64,000 nucleotides of DNA from Pseudomonas deceptionensis. Lineage in GTDB: Bacteria; Pseudomonadota; Gammaproteobacteria; Pseudomonadales; Pseudomonadaceae. The DNA is taken from the NCBI RefSeq assembly GCF_900106095.1, contig NZ_FNUD01000002.1, positions 3,369,501-3,433,500 on the forward strand. Reading direction: 5' to 3'. This document shows, one piece after another, positions 35,515 through 43,457 of the stretch. Under the pieces are notes generated by a model. It did not search any database and had not been told where the DNA came from. It worked only from the letters and a program-made list of their open reading frames with translations. The position numbers and the translations under genes were made by a program. Positions within the stretch are counted from its first letter, which is position 1. Each line of letters begins with the position of its first letter.

Positions 35515-36399
35515 TTACATCGACCTGCGCTGACGCACCAGATGTTTGAATCCTTCAAAAATCAGCACCACCACGGCCAGCCAGATGGGCAGGTAAGTCA
35601 TCCATTGCCCCGCGCTGATGCTCTCGCCCAGCAGCAACGCCACCAGCACCAGCAATACCGGCTCTACGTAGCTGAGCAGGCCGAACAAGCTGAAGGCCAG
35701 CATGCGGCTGGCCAGGATGTAGCTGATCAACGCGAGGGCACTGATGGCACCCAGCAGCGGGATCAGTGCATACAGGGCCGGGCGCTGGCTTGCTACATCA
35801 AACCCTTGCTCTCCGCTTTGCACAAACCACCATGCCATCGGTATCAGCAGCAACATGTCCACCCACAGACCGCCAAGGTTGTCGGTGCCTGCGCGTTTAC
35901 GCAGCACGAAGTACAGGGGGTAGCCGATGGCAACCAGCAGCGTGGTCCAGGAGAAACCGCCCACCCGGTACACCTCGTTGGCGACTCCCAGGGTGGCCAG
36001 TGCCGCGGCGATTTTTTGCAGGTGCGAGAGCTGCTCGCCATACACCATGCGCCCGGTGAGAAGCATGGTTAGCGGCAACAGGAAGTAACCCAGGGAGACG
36101 TCCAAGCTGTGGCCATTGAGCGGTGCCCACAAAAACAGCCAGAGCTGGACCCCCACCAGGGCACTGGACGCGGCCAGTACGGCAAAGAACCGGGGTTGCT
36201 GACGAAGCCGAGAGACGATCACCGGCACCAGCCGCCAATCGCCGGAGAAGCACATGAACAGGGTCATGCAGGGCAGGGTCAGGAGCATCCGCCAGCCGAA
36301 GATTTCGGCGCCGCTCAAGGGCCAGAGCAGGGATGTGAAGTAATACATGACACCGAACAGGCTCGATGCCAGAACTGATAGAACAATACCTTTGGACAC
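35515..36399 (-). CDS. rarD: RarD-like EamA permease (copy 2)
   Basis: This 294-residue ten-helix EamA transporter closely parallels copy 1 along its length (shared SLFGLLSYVEPVLLV, VGGFSWTTLLVAIGYPLYFVLRK, DNLGGLWVDMLLLIP). The GTG at 36399 is chosen over a longer frame to 36540 because it aligns exactly with copy 1 and has GAGG 5 nt upstream. The pair arose by tandem duplication. Substrate divergence is possible: the loop around SGEQGFDVASQRP differs from copy 1. Function beyond small-molecule export is not known. Confidence 0.88.
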   Translation of the reverse strand: MSKGIVLSVLASSLFGVMYYFTSLLWPLSGAEIFGWRMLLTLPCMTLFMCFSGDWRLVPVIVSRLRQQPRFFAVLAASSALVGVQLWLFLWAPLNGHSLDVSLGYFLLPLTMLLTGRMVYGEQLSHLQKIAAALATLGVANEVYRVGGFSWTTLLVAIGYPLYFVLRKRAGTDNLGGLWVDMLLLIPMAWWFVQSGEQGFDVASQRPALYALIPLLGAISALALISYILASRMLAFSLFGLLSYVEPVLLVLVALLLGESISAGQWMTYLPIWLAVVVLIFEGFKHLVRQRRSM

Positions 36400-36495
36400 A
36401 ACAGCCTCGTTGAAACAAACATTTTGATTATTAGAGGTGTGTAGCTTGAGGCTCTGGTGGCTGCAGGGCAAATCGAAAAGTGAGCGGGTCTCCAT

Positions 36496-36515
36496 TGTGG
36501 GAGCGTGCTCCCACA
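36496..36515. repeat. Perfect TGTGGGAGC palindrome (REP-like)
   Basis: TGTGGGAGCGTGCTCCCACA is a 20-bp palindrome with 9-bp arms. A further half copy (TGTGGGAGC) lies at 36541-36549. It sits between rarD copy 2 and the convergent-side end of the MFS gene; this sequence family is scattered through Pseudomonas intergenic DNA. Confidence 0.65.
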
Positions 36516-36556
36516 GTTTTTGAGGTTTGGCATCAATCACTGTGGGAGCAAGCGCT

Positions 36557-37873
36557 TTACGCGTGTTTTATGCCCCGGGTCATGCGCAGTGCCAGCAGGC
36601 TGCCGCCCACAATCACGGCGGCCAGGAAGTACAGGGCCGCATCGGTGGAGCCGGTGGCGTCTTTTACGAAACCCACCAGATACGGGCTGAGGAAACCGGC
36701 CATCTGCCCCATCGAGTTGATCAGTGCCAGGCCGCCCGCTGCCGCACCGGCGCTGAGCATCGCGGTAGGTACCGGCCAGAACATCGGCAAACCGGTCAGG
36801 GCGCCCATAGTGGCAATGGTCAGGCCCAGGATCGCAATGGCCGGTTGTGTGGCGAAATTCACCGCAATCACCAGGCCCAGCGCGCCCATAAGCATCGGTA
36901 CCACCAAATGCCAGCGGCGCTCCTTGTGCAAATCAGCTGAGCGGCCCACGAGCAGCATGAACACCGCCGCCAGCAGGTACGGGATCGCGCTGATCCAGCC
37001 GATCACCAGGGTATCGCTGAAACCCAGGTTCTTGATGATCGAGGGCAGCCAGAAGTTGATCGCGTACACGCCACTCTGAATGCAGAAGTAAATCAGGCCA
37101 AAGGCCCAGATGGCCGGGTTCTTGAACACGGCCAGCAGCGAGTCGGTCGAAGACGAGGCCGGTTTGCTGGCGGCATCCAGGCGGTGGTCGGCTTCCAGTA
37201 CCGCCCGTTCATGTGCCCCCAGCCATTTGGCGTTGGCAAAGCTGTCGCTGAGCAGGTAAACCGCCAGGCCGCCCAGCACCACAGTGGGAATCCCTTGCAG
37301 CAGGAACATCCACTGCCAGCCGGCAAGACCGCCCTGGCCTGCAGCGAAGTGGCTGAGGATCCAACCCGAGAATGGCCCGCCAATCAGGCCCGAGACCGGG
37401 ATGGCGCACATGAACAGTGCCATGATCCGGCCACGGCGAAAGCTCGGGAACCACTGCGAGAGATACAGCACCACGCCCGGAAAGAAACCCGCCTCAGCGG
37501 CGCCGGTCAGCAAGCGCAGGGTGTAGAACCCGGCAGGCGTGGTGACAAACATCAGGCAGGTGGACAAGGTGCCCCAGGTAATCATCATCACCGCGATCCA
37601 GCGCCGCGGGCCGAACCGGGTCAGGGCCAGGTTGCTCGGTACGCCACACAGCACGTAGCCGATGAAGAAGATCCCGGCGCCCAGGCCGTAGACGGTTTCG
37701 CTGAACTTCAGTGCGTCGAGCATCTGCAACTTGGCAAAGCCGACGTTTACCCGGTCGAGGTAATTGAACAGATAGCAGATGAAAATGAAGGGGATCAAAC
37801 GCAGGGTGATGCGCTTGTAGATGGCGTTTTTATCGTCATCGCTGATCAGCGACGCGGTGGCGCTCTGTGACAT
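36557..37873 (-). CDS. MFS anion/cation symporter (ACS family), probable glycerate or sugar-acid importer
   Basis: This 438-residue, twelve-helix major facilitator has the ACS-family pattern YLFNYLDRVNVGFAKLQM in helix 1 and GAAEAGFFPGVVLYLSQWF after helix 4. Members import organic acids such as glucarate, galactarate, phthalate or glycerate. The ATG at 37873 was chosen because GAGAG precedes it and the upstream residues are atypical. It is divergent from a CdaR-type sugar-diacid regulator followed by glycerate kinase, which points to D-glycerate or a related acid as substrate. That assignment comes from context. Confidence 0.85.
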   Translation of the reverse strand: MSQSATASLISDDDKNAIYKRITLRLIPFIFICYLFNYLDRVNVGFAKLQMLDALKFSETVYGLGAGIFFIGYVLCGVPSNLALTRFGPRRWIAVMMITWGTLSTCLMFVTTPAGFYTLRLLTGAAEAGFFPGVVLYLSQWFPSFRRGRIMALFMCAIPVSGLIGGPFSGWILSHFAAGQGGLAGWQWMFLLQGIPTVVLGGLAVYLLSDSFANAKWLGAHERAVLEADHRLDAASKPASSSTDSLLAVFKNPAIWAFGLIYFCIQSGVYAINFWLPSIIKNLGFSDTLVIGWISAIPYLLAAVFMLLVGRSADLHKERRWHLVVPMLMGALGLVIAVNFATQPAIAILGLTIATMGALTGLPMFWPVPTAMLSAGAAAGGLALINSMGQMAGFLSPYLVGFVKDATGSTDAALYFLAAVIVGGSLLALRMTRGIKHA

Positions 37874-38031
37874 TTGATGTCTCTCTTTATTATGATTTTT
37901 CACGATCCAGGGGTAACGTTGACCGCAGCTCGAGTCTCGGTCACCACAGCGCCGCTGTCTTTGTGCTACCGCACAGCATTTTCCCGCGTCACCTGTGCCC
38001 GTGAACAAACGTTTCCAAGGATTGTCACCCT

Positions 38032-39129
38032 ATGTTTGAACTGGATCATGATTTGGCGCAGGACATCGTGGATCGCGCGATGGCCATCCTGCCGTACAAC
38101 GTAAACGTTATGGACAGCCAGGGCCTGATCCTGGGCAGTGGCGAACCCGAGCGTATCAACACCCGGCACGAAGGGGCGCAACTGGTGCTCGCCAATGGAC
38201 GGGTGGTCGAAATCGACGCGCAAACCGCCAAGTGCCTCAAAGGCGTGCAGCCGGGCATCAACCTGCCGTTGCTCCTGGATCAGCGGCTCATTGGCGTGCT
38301 GGGCCTTACGGGCGAGCCGGAACTGCTGCGCACCTACGCCGAACTGGTGCGCATGACCGCCGAAATGCTGGTTGGTCAGCGCTATCAGCAGGCCGAGCAA
38401 CAGTGGCGGCGTCAGCGCTGTGATGACCTGGTGGCCTTGCTGCTGAGTGAAGGCGGTGATTCCCCGCGCCTGATCGACGAAGCGCAGCAATTGGGGCTCA
38501 AGCCACAATTGTCGCGGATTCCGTATCTGTTCGAGCTGGGCAAGGGCCAAAGTGCCGAGGCCCTGAGTGCGTGGCTGCAATCGCGCTATCCGGACAGCTG
38601 GTGTGTGAGCCCCGCGACGGGTTCGCTGTTGTGGTGTCGGCCGGCAACGGCTGCGCTCGATGACGTGCGCCTGCTGGAGAAACTCGACAGCCAGGGCTGG
38701 CAGGTGCTGCGCGTTGCGGCGGGCGGCCAGGCCGATGCACTCAAAGGCTTGCGCCGCTGTTATCGCCGGGTCGGTGATTTATTGGCCTATGGCCGTGATG
38801 TGTTGCCGCACACACGGCTGCTGACCCTCAACCGCTACCGGCTGCCGGTGATGCTGTGGCGCCATCGCAATGACGATGCCCTTGAAGAGTTGCTCGGCCC
38901 GCTGCACAAGGTCGTGGCCAAGGACAGCAACGGGCAGCTGATTGCCACGCTGCGCAGCTGGTGTGAGCACGACGGCCAGAGCCAGGCCTGTGCAGACGCC
39001 CTGGGCATTCATCGCAACAGCCTGCGCTATCGCATGGAGCGTATTGCCGAATTGAGCGGGGTCGACCCCTTGAGCCTCAACGGGATGCTGGCCTTGTACC
39101 TGGGCGTGCAGTTGCTGGCACAGAGCTGA
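38032..39129 (+). CDS. cdaR: CdaR/SdaR-family sugar diacid regulator
   Basis: This 365-residue activator has an N-terminal sugar-diacid recognition domain (about 1-135; start MFELDHDLAQDIVDRAMAIL, then YNVNVMDSQGLILGSG). The C-terminal PucR-type helix-turn-helix (about 305-360) has ACADALGIHRNSLRYRMERI. CdaR senses glycerate, galactarate or glucarate and activates uptake and catabolic genes. It lies between the divergent MFS importer and the downstream glycerate kinase, so it probably controls both. A 104-bp gap precedes the kinase gene. Confidence 0.9.
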   Translation: MFELDHDLAQDIVDRAMAILPYNVNVMDSQGLILGSGEPERINTRHEGAQLVLANGRVVEIDAQTAKCLKGVQPGINLPLLLDQRLIGVLGLTGEPELLRTYAELVRMTAEMLVGQRYQQAEQQWRRQRCDDLVALLLSEGGDSPRLIDEAQQLGLKPQLSRIPYLFELGKGQSAEALSAWLQSRYPDSWCVSPATGSLLWCRPATAALDDVRLLEKLDSQGWQVLRVAAGGQADALKGLRRCYRRVGDLLAYGRDVLPHTRLLTLNRYRLPVMLWRHRNDDALEELLGPLHKVVAKDSNGQLIATLRSWCEHDGQSQACADALGIHRNSLRYRMERIAELSGVDPLSLNGMLALYLGVQLLAQS

Positions 39130-39233
39130 TTGTCAGAATGAACAACAAACCCTGTGATTGCTTGTGCGCCCGACTGGCGTGTTTATGCCCGGTTACTGGC
39201 AGCATGGATGCATAAGAACTGGAGATGCGCCCC

Positions 39234-40370
39234 ATGAAAATCGTGATTGCCCCCGACTCGTTCAAAGACAGCCTGAGTGCCGAAAAAGTCGCCGATGCCA
39301 TCGCCGCCGGGCTGGCCGATGTTTTCCCCCACGCGCAACTGGTCAAATGCCCGATGGCTGACGGTGGCGAGGGCACGGTTGAGGCCATTGTGGCCGCGGG
39401 TAATGGCCAGTTACGCCGCAATCAGGTGCAGGGCCCGTTGGGTGCGCCCGTCGAAGCCCATTGGGGCTGGTTGCCGGACAGCCACACGGCAATCATTGAA
39501 ATGGCTGAAGCCAGCGGTTTGCAGCTGGTTGCGCCGGGGCAGCGCGATGCGTGCGTCAGCAGCACGTTCGGTACCGGCGAGTTGATCAGGGCCGCGCTGG
39601 ATGCGGGCGCCCGGCGCGTCATCCTGGCCATCGGCGGCAGTGCCACCAATGATGCCGGGGCTGGCGCGCTGCAAGCGTTGGGCCTGGGGCTGTTTGACGA
39701 GCAGGGCAATAGTCTGGCGCGCGGCGGTCTGGCATTGGCCAGGGTGGCCCGTATCGATCTGGGCGGCCTGGACCCGCGACTGGCCCGGGTACGTTTTGAA
39801 ATTGCCGCCGACGTGAACAACCCGTTGTGCGGAGAGCAGGGCGCCTCGGCAATTTTCGGCCCGCAAAAAGGTGCTTCACCCGAGCAGGTCCGGTTACTGG
39901 ATCAGGCGTTGGGGCACTTTGCCGATCATTGCGCCCGGGTCTTGCCCAAGGATGTACGTCAGGAGCCGGGTTCGGGGGCCGCAGGCGGGCTGGGCTTTGC
40001 CGCCAAGGCGTTTTTCGGTGCGCAGTTCCGCGCCGGGGTTGAAGTGGTGGCAGAGCTGGTCGGGCTGGCCGAAGCGGTCAAAGGGGCCGATCTGGTGATC
40101 ACCGGTGAGGGTCGTTTTGATGCACAGACCTTGCGCGGCAAAACCCCGTTTGGCGTTGCGCGCATTGCCCAGGCCCAGGGCGTGCCGGTGGTGGTGTTGG
40201 CCGGCACACTTGGCGAGGGTTATCAGGCCTTGTACGAGCACGGGATCAACGCGGCATTCGCTTTGACCAGCGGCCCGATGAGCCTGCAGGACGCCTGCGC
40301 CCGGGCGCCGCAATTACTGACAGACCGGGCGCGGGACATTGCGCGTTTGCTGATCCTGCGGACCTTGTAG
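39234..40370 (+). CDS. glxK: Glycerate kinase (GarK/GlxK family)
   Basis: This 378-residue type II glycerate kinase has MKIVIAPDSFKDSLSA at the N-terminus, KCPMADGGEGT, the nucleotide-binding GGSATNDAGAGALQALG, and TGEGRFDAQTLRGKTP near 285. It phosphorylates D-glycerate to 2- or 3-phosphoglycerate for entry to lower glycolysis. The ATG at 39234 is preferred over the in-frame ATG at 39225 because GGAG lies 9 nt upstream of the former and directly abuts the latter. Its stop codon (TAG, 40368-40370) is inside the first arm of a REP-like repeat, so the last residues may have been set by that element. Confidence 0.93.
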   Translation: MKIVIAPDSFKDSLSAEKVADAIAAGLADVFPHAQLVKCPMADGGEGTVEAIVAAGNGQLRRNQVQGPLGAPVEAHWGWLPDSHTAIIEMAEASGLQLVAPGQRDACVSSTFGTGELIRAALDAGARRVILAIGGSATNDAGAGALQALGLGLFDEQGNSLARGGLALARVARIDLGGLDPRLARVRFEIAADVNNPLCGEQGASAIFGPQKGASPEQVRLLDQALGHFADHCARVLPKDVRQEPGSGAAGGLGFAAKAFFGAQFRAGVEVVAELVGLAEAVKGADLVITGEGRFDAQTLRGKTPFGVARIAQAQGVPVVVLAGTLGEGYQALYEHGINAAFALTSGPMSLQDACARAPQLLTDRARDIARLLILRTL

Positions 40371-40473
40371 CCGCTGCCGAAGGCTGCGACGGGTTGCGTA
40401 GCGACCCATGCCTTTTATCCGCACAGAAGGTCCTTCGGCCCTTATCGCAGCCTCGTTCCTCGACAGCGGCTAC
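40367..40473. repeat. REPIN-like element (two REP arms in inverted orientation)
   Basis: GTAGCCGCTGCCGAAGGCTG begins at 40367, and the reverse-complement-like CGCAGCCTCG...CGACAGCGGCTAC ends at 40473. The terminal GTAGCCGCTG/CAGCGGCTAC arms match exactly. Between them are about 50 bp containing a further GAAGG/CCTTC dyad. This is the arrangement of paired Pseudomonas REP sequences mobilised by RAYT transposases. It overlaps the glxK stop codon. Confidence 0.75.
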
Positions 40474-40530
40474 AGATCACAGAATCGTGTAAGCTTTGCG
40501 GTTCTTCGCATTCGACCCTTAGCGAGCCCT

Positions 40531-41874
40531 ATGCCGTCGCTCTTCAAACGCTCCTTGCTGCCCAAACTGCGCAGCTTTCCGTTGTCCGCCGATGCGTTCA
40601 GCATCTTGCCCAGTGCGGCTGAATTTCGTCGCTGCCTGCTGGAGCAGATCGCGGGCGCCCGCCATCGCATCACGCTGGTGGCTTTGTACTTGCAGCAGGA
40701 TGAGGCCGGCCAGGAGATCCTGGATGCCCTTCACGCCGCCAAAGCAGCGCGCCCCGAACTTGAAATCGTAGTGGTGGTCGACTGGCTGCGGGCCCAGCGT
40801 GGCCTGATCGGTGCGGGCAAACAGCCCGGCAATGCGGCCTGGTATCAGGCGCAAACTGCAGCACACCCGACCCACGTGCCGATTTATGGCGTGCCGGTGC
40901 AAACCCGCGAGCTGTTCGGGGTGTTGCATCTCAAGGGCTTTATTGTCGACGACTGCGTGATCTACAGCGGTGCGAGCCTGAACAACGTCTACCTGCACAA
41001 GCTCGACAAGTACCGTTTCGACCGTTACCACCTGCTGCACAACAAGCAGTTGGCCGACACCATGCAGCGTTTTGTCCAGCAAGATCTGATCGAGACCCGG
41101 GCCGTGCATCGCCTGGACCTGCCAACACTGCCGACCACCCGCAGCCTGCGCAGTGCCATTGGTGATTTGCGCAGCCATCTGAAAAAAGCCAGCTACGACA
41201 CCAGCACCGGCACCGTCGGCCACTTTGGTCTATCGGTCAGCCCGCTGCTGGGGGTTGGCAAAAACAACCCGCTGAGCCGGGTGATTTGCGAACTGATCGC
41301 CACCAGCCAGCAACAGCTGACGATCTGCACGCCGTACTTCAACCTGCCGCTGCCCGTGACCCGCGAAATCAATCGGGCCCTGGAGCGTGGTGTGCGGATT
41401 GATATCGTGGTCGGCGACAAGACGGCCAACGACTTCTACATCCCGCCGAGCGAGCCCTTCAAGGTCATCGCGGCGTTGCCGTATCTGTACGAGTTGAGCC
41501 TGCGCAGGTTTGCCAAAAGCCATCAGCGCATGATCGATAACGGCTTGCTGAACCTGCACCTGTGGCGTGAAGGCGACAACACCTATCACCTCAAAGGCAT
41601 GTGGGTGGATGACCGCTACACCTTGCTGACCGGCAATAACCTCAACCCGCGTGCGTTCCGGCTGGATCTGGAAAACGGGCTGCTGATCGATGACCCGCGG
41701 CGCGAACTGCTCGAGCCACGACGCAAAGAGCTGGACGCCATCTTTGCCGACACCCAGCGCATCAACAACTTCAAGGATCTGGAAACCCTGGCGGATTACC
41801 CGCCAGCAGTGGCCAAGTTCCTGCGCCGCGTGAGCCGGGTGCGGATCGAACGGTTGTTGTACCGGATTCTCTGA
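40531..41874 (+). CDS. pssA: CDP-diacylglycerol-serine O-phosphatidyltransferase
   Basis: This 447-residue phospholipase-D superfamily enzyme makes phosphatidylserine, the precursor of phosphatidylethanolamine. It has two HKD-type motifs: HLKGFIVDDCVIYSGASLNN near 130 and HLKGMWVDDRYTLLTGNNLN near 360. The ATG at 40531 (MPSLFKRSLLPKLRSFPLS) is preferred; the longer frame runs back into the REP-like element. The enzyme is ribosome- and membrane-associated in related bacteria. It is monocistronic, ending at a hairpin. Location next to a second ArnT may be coincidental, though both act on envelope lipids. Confidence 0.93.
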   Translation: MPSLFKRSLLPKLRSFPLSADAFSILPSAAEFRRCLLEQIAGARHRITLVALYLQQDEAGQEILDALHAAKAARPELEIVVVVDWLRAQRGLIGAGKQPGNAAWYQAQTAAHPTHVPIYGVPVQTRELFGVLHLKGFIVDDCVIYSGASLNNVYLHKLDKYRFDRYHLLHNKQLADTMQRFVQQDLIETRAVHRLDLPTLPTTRSLRSAIGDLRSHLKKASYDTSTGTVGHFGLSVSPLLGVGKNNPLSRVICELIATSQQQLTICTPYFNLPLPVTREINRALERGVRIDIVVGDKTANDFYIPPSEPFKVIAALPYLYELSLRRFAKSHQRMIDNGLLNLHLWREGDNTYHLKGMWVDDRYTLLTGNNLNPRAFRLDLENGLLIDDPRRELLEPRRKELDAIFADTQRINNFKDLETLADYPPAVAKFLRRVSRVRIERLLYRIL

Positions 41875-41877
41875 GTT

Positions 41878-41909
41878 GCAAGCTGCAAGCGGCCTCGCTT
41901 GCAGCTTGC
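41878..41909. terminator. Hairpin after pssA
   Basis: Perfect 12-bp arms GCAAGCTGCAAG (41878-41889) and CTTGCAGCTTGC (41898-41909) with an 8-nt loop, immediately after the pssA stop and 6 bp before the end of the convergent glycosyltransferase gene. No T tract follows; it may also be a REP-type palindrome. Confidence 0.6.
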
Positions 41910-41915
41910 AGCCAG

Positions 41916-43457
41916 TTACCTGGTGCTCCCGTCCACCACGGCGGGCAGATACACAACACTCCCGCCTTCACGCCGATGCAGCAGCCGGTCACCGTTATCG
42001 GGCTGGCTGGTGAGGGTCTGGTGATCCACGCTCAGGTAGCCAAGGGGCAGGGGGTCGCCGCTGCGGTACTGGGCGAAGATCAGTGTGCGTTGCGGGTTGA
42101 AATGCTGGCCGCTGGTTTTGTCCAGCCAGGCCATCAAGCCGGCGCTGTCGCCTTCACGGGGGAAGTCCTGGCCCTGCTCGACATAGAAAAACGGCTCGCC
42201 CTGGTTCTGCACATACATCGGCAGCTTGTTATCGACATCGATCATCACCATGCGCCACTGATCCCAAGGGGCTTGCTCGCTGGCCCGCGCCTTGACGTCC
42301 TGACCGAACTGGACAACCCCGCCGCCGCCGTTGGACCAGGGGTAGAACACGCCCAGTACCAACAGCAGCACTGTCGCACTGACGCCAAAGCCGATCTTCC
42401 AGCCACGGGCGCTGCTCTTGCCTTGCGCCATCCGCCGCGTGACCCACCAGGCGGCCAGTAACTGGGCAAAGGGCACCAACGGCAGCACGTAATAGCTGCG
42501 ACGGCTGCCGCTGGCGGTGAAGAATACAAACAACAATCCCAGCCCCCACACCAGCCATCGCGTATTGGGTTCGATATGCCGCCACTGACGCACGGCGACC
42601 CACAGCCCTATCATCCAGAACGGTGCCCACGGCAGGGTGTACGCCGGCAAGTAGATCAGATAGGTGTAAATCGGCCCCATATGGTCGAAGGGGTTGAAGA
42701 AACGCACCACGTTTTCACGCAGCACCAGGCCCAACCCGCTTTCGCCATAGGTGGTCGCGCCATACAGATGCGACAACACAAAGGGCAGCATGTACACCGC
42801 CCCGGCAATCAGTAACGCCAACACCAGGCGCAGGTTGAGGTGACGTTTCCAGCGTTGCTCGCTCAACAGATGAGGCAGCAGCACCAGCCCGGGCAGGATA
42901 AAACCGATCAGCCCCTTGAGCAGTGAAGTCACTGCCAGCAGCAGGAAGAACACGCAGTAACGGCTCAGGCGCGTGTCTTCAGGCCCGCGCCAGTACCACC
43001 ACACCGCTGCCAGCAGGCCGAACACGGTCAGAATGTCGGCCGTGGCCACCCGCGCCCAAAACACAAAGTAAAACGTGGTGGCCAGCATCCAGCCGGCAAT
43101 CAGCCCGGTGCCTTTGCGAAACAGCTGTTCGCCGATCGCGTACACCAGCCAGACGCTCAGCCAGGCGGCAAGCACCGACGACAGGCGCAGCGACCAATGG
43201 CCCAGGCCGCCCATCAGCCCGGCGGTGGCAGTGATCAGCCAATAGGAGGGCAAGGGTTTGTCGTAGTAGGGCGAGCCCTTGAGGTAAGGGTCCAGGTAGT
43301 CACCGCTTTGCAGCATCTGCAGGGCGATATTGGCCCAGCGGGTTTCCGGGCCCCAGAGTTCCCGCGACCCCAGCCCCAGCAACAACAGCACGGCAGACGC
43401 GGCCAACAACACCAGCAAGGCCTTTTGCTCGGAGTTCCAGCGTTTGATGTCGATCAT
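41916..43457 (-). CDS. Family 39 (PMT/ArnT-like) glycosyltransferase
   Basis: This 513-residue membrane protein has about ten to twelve helices and the donor-site loop SRELWGPETRWANIALQML (about residues 30-50; an E where ArnT has DE), followed by PYYDKPLPSYW, parallel to ArnT's [10 protein letters not shown]. Such enzymes transfer a polyprenyl-phosphate-linked sugar on the periplasmic face. Its ATG follows the stop of the second arnT directly (TAA-ATG, no gap), so the two are co-expressed. It could modify the same acceptor or act as a partner of the second ArnT. Substrate unknown; it is clearly a different subfamily from ArnT. Confidence 0.82.
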   Translation of the reverse strand: MIDIKRWNSEQKALLVLLAASAVLLLLGLGSRELWGPETRWANIALQMLQSGDYLDPYLKGSPYYDKPLPSYWLITATAGLMGGLGHWSLRLSSVLAAWLSVWLVYAIGEQLFRKGTGLIAGWMLATTFYFVFWARVATADILTVFGLLAAVWWYWRGPEDTRLSRYCVFFLLLAVTSLLKGLIGFILPGLVLLPHLLSEQRWKRHLNLRLVLALLIAGAVYMLPFVLSHLYGATTYGESGLGLVLRENVVRFFNPFDHMGPIYTYLIYLPAYTLPWAPFWMIGLWVAVRQWRHIEPNTRWLVWGLGLLFVFFTASGSRRSYYVLPLVPFAQLLAAWWVTRRMAQGKSSARGWKIGFGVSATVLLLVLGVFYPWSNGGGGVVQFGQDVKARASEQAPWDQWRMVMIDVDNKLPMYVQNQGEPFFYVEQGQDFPREGDSAGLMAWLDKTSGQHFNPQRTLIFAQYRSGDPLPLGYLSVDHQTLTSQPDNGDRLLHRREGGSVVYLPAVVDGSTR

